Below, one piece after another: positions 63,295 through 64,000 of a DNA stretch of 64,000 nt; the first letter of the stretch is position 1; each line of letters opens with the position of its first letter. The position numbers and the translations under genes are program-made. Under the pieces are notes generated by a model. It saw only the letters and a program-made list of their open reading frames with translations, was not told where the DNA came from and made no database searches. The stretch is from Fulvivirga sp. M361 (lineage in GTDB: Bacteria > Bacteroidota > Bacteroidia > Cytophagales > Cyclobacteriaceae): the NCBI RefSeq assembly GCF_007097395.1, contig NZ_VKDC01000004.1, forward strand, positions 124,001-188,000. Direction: 5' to 3'.

Positions 63295-64000
63295 CTATTT
63301 TGTCCCGCTGATCAGGTAATATCCAAAATGTTTTCTGGTAAGGCCCAAAATCAGGGTAAGTAAGGGAGATTTCAGGTTATCCCATCGCTCTTTGCACATA
63401 GGTGCACCTCCGAAGATGAGCTGACGTGTCAGAAATGTTAGCACCGTAAAAGGAACATGTGCGACAGACGGAGCTACATTCCAGGACCTCTCTTCTATAT
63501 GATAATCCTTAAAATTTAAGGCAAGGATAGATTTTTCTACATTCTTTATATTACCCAGTTCTGTGAGCGCCCAGGATTGGCACAGCTTGTTGTAAGCTCG
63601 ACGAATAAAGAGTCCCATACTGGCATTACTCTTCAAAAAACCATCAGCAATTACGAAATGCCCTCCTGGTTTGAGTACCCGGTAAATCTCTTTAAATAGC
63701 CTGTATTTTGAGGCGCCGGGAGCGTAACAGCTGCTTTCTATAGCTAATACAGAGTCTACAGATGCATCTTCCAGAGGTATCGCACAATAATCTGCTTCAA
63801 TGATTTGAATTTCCTTGTTACATTCCTGTACATTATTCAATTCTCTTGCCTGTTGTACTTGCCAGGGTACCAGTGTGAGCCCTATGAGTTGCAGATGCGG
63901 GAAGTTTGCACCGGCCGTTCTTAACGTTGCTCCTAGACCACACCCTAAGTCTACCAATGTACCATTGGAAACCCGATCTAATTTCAACCTTTTAAACACT
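63295..64000 (-). CDS. Class I SAM-dependent methyltransferase (partial, N-terminus outside window)
   Basis: The frame continues past the right edge; the in-frame GTG at 63999 is probably not the true start because a family member would have about 50-70 residues before motif I. Motif I is TLVDLGCGLGATLRTA, followed by PLEDASVDSVLAIESSCYAP (post-motif II) and VLKPGGHFVIADGF (motif III). The C-terminal part (FKDYHIEERSWNVAPSVAHV) resembles the small-molecule and tocopherol/ubiquinone-like methyltransferases. Substrate unknown. First of a minus-strand cluster with two membrane proteins and an epimerase. Confidence 0.88.
   Translation of the reverse strand, partial: VFKRLKLDRVSNGTLVDLGCGLGATLRTAGANFPHLQLIGLTLVPWQVQQARELNNVQECNKEIQIIEADYCAIPLEDASVDSVLAIESSCYAPGASKYRLFKEIYRVLKPGGHFVIADGFLKSNASMGLFIRRAYNKLCQSWALTELGNIKNVEKSILALNFKDYHIEERSWNVAPSVAHVPFTVLTFLTRQLIFGGAPMCKERWDNLKSPLLTLILGLTRKHFGYYLISGTK

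Overview
The window reads as a chromosomal segment of a free-living Bacteroidota bacterium, most likely of the order Cytophagales. Supporting signs are the fused SecDF protein, the atpD-atpC pair detached from any other ATP synthase gene, a Rho factor with a long Lys/Glu-rich insert, lipobox-bearing FKBP isomerases, a RlpA-like protein, and the Bacteroidetes promoter type (TTG about 19-21 bases before TAnnTTTG) in front of many genes. There is no rRNA, tRNA, insertion sequence, prophage or CRISPR array. The content is mostly housekeeping and densely packed.

Layout. 1-5.4 kb: a partial membrane/GAF protein, guaB, rlpA, a PIN/DUF6364-like toxin-antitoxin pair, and a pnuC plus NadR-like kinase pair for nicotinamide riboside salvage. 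5.4-13.7 kb: secDF, a small membrane protein, then a minus-strand operon nrnA, two FKBP lipoproteins, rdgB and udk, divergent from ndk. 13.8-19.9 kb: a kynurenine-pathway block (2-aminomuconate-semialdehyde-type dehydrogenase and an atypical SDR on the minus strand; 3-hydroxyanthranilate dioxygenase, an Ogt-type alkyltransferase, kynureninase and kynurenine monooxygenase on the plus strand). 19.9-26.3 kb: MltF-like transglycosylase, DUF4286, a SiaC-like protein, GNAT, prolyl oligopeptidase, serS. 26.4-36.7 kb: rho, sdaAA, upp and a Ca/Na antiporter, an M42 peptidase, hpt-adk-obgE and grpE-dnaJ. 36.8-46.3 kb: a secreted protein, an ABC exporter pair, a histidine kinase, atpD-atpC, and an outer-membrane barrel with a histidine kinase. 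46.5-64 kb: a pseudouridine synthase, prfC, dnaK, an MFS/two-component run, threonine aldolase, a 57-residue membrane protein, a DMT exporter, rarA, a binding-protein-fold protein without signal peptide, a very basic secreted protein, and a truncated methyltransferase at the head of a small membrane-protein/epimerase cluster.

How the genes fit together. Nucleotide supply and cleanup is scattered through the window (guaB, ndk, rdgB, udk, nrnA, upp, hpt, adk). The pnuC pair and the kynurenine genes touch NAD and tryptophan metabolism. The DnaK machine is split into grpE-dnaJ at 35 kb and dnaK at 49.7 kb. Three histidine kinases are present, but only one has an adjacent response regulator.

I did not find a wholly new defence or mobile system. 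The observations most worth a second look are: an hpt promoter that starts inside the stem of the upstream terminator; a G-free, C-rich leader before rho; interleaved inverted repeats before the barrel/kinase pair; a sigma-54-like site before dnaK; an SDR that has lost its Tyr/Lys pair inside the kynurenine block; and two genes easily missed by length or start-codon filters (1-1239 and 56632-56805). Promoter positions were also used to correct several start codons.
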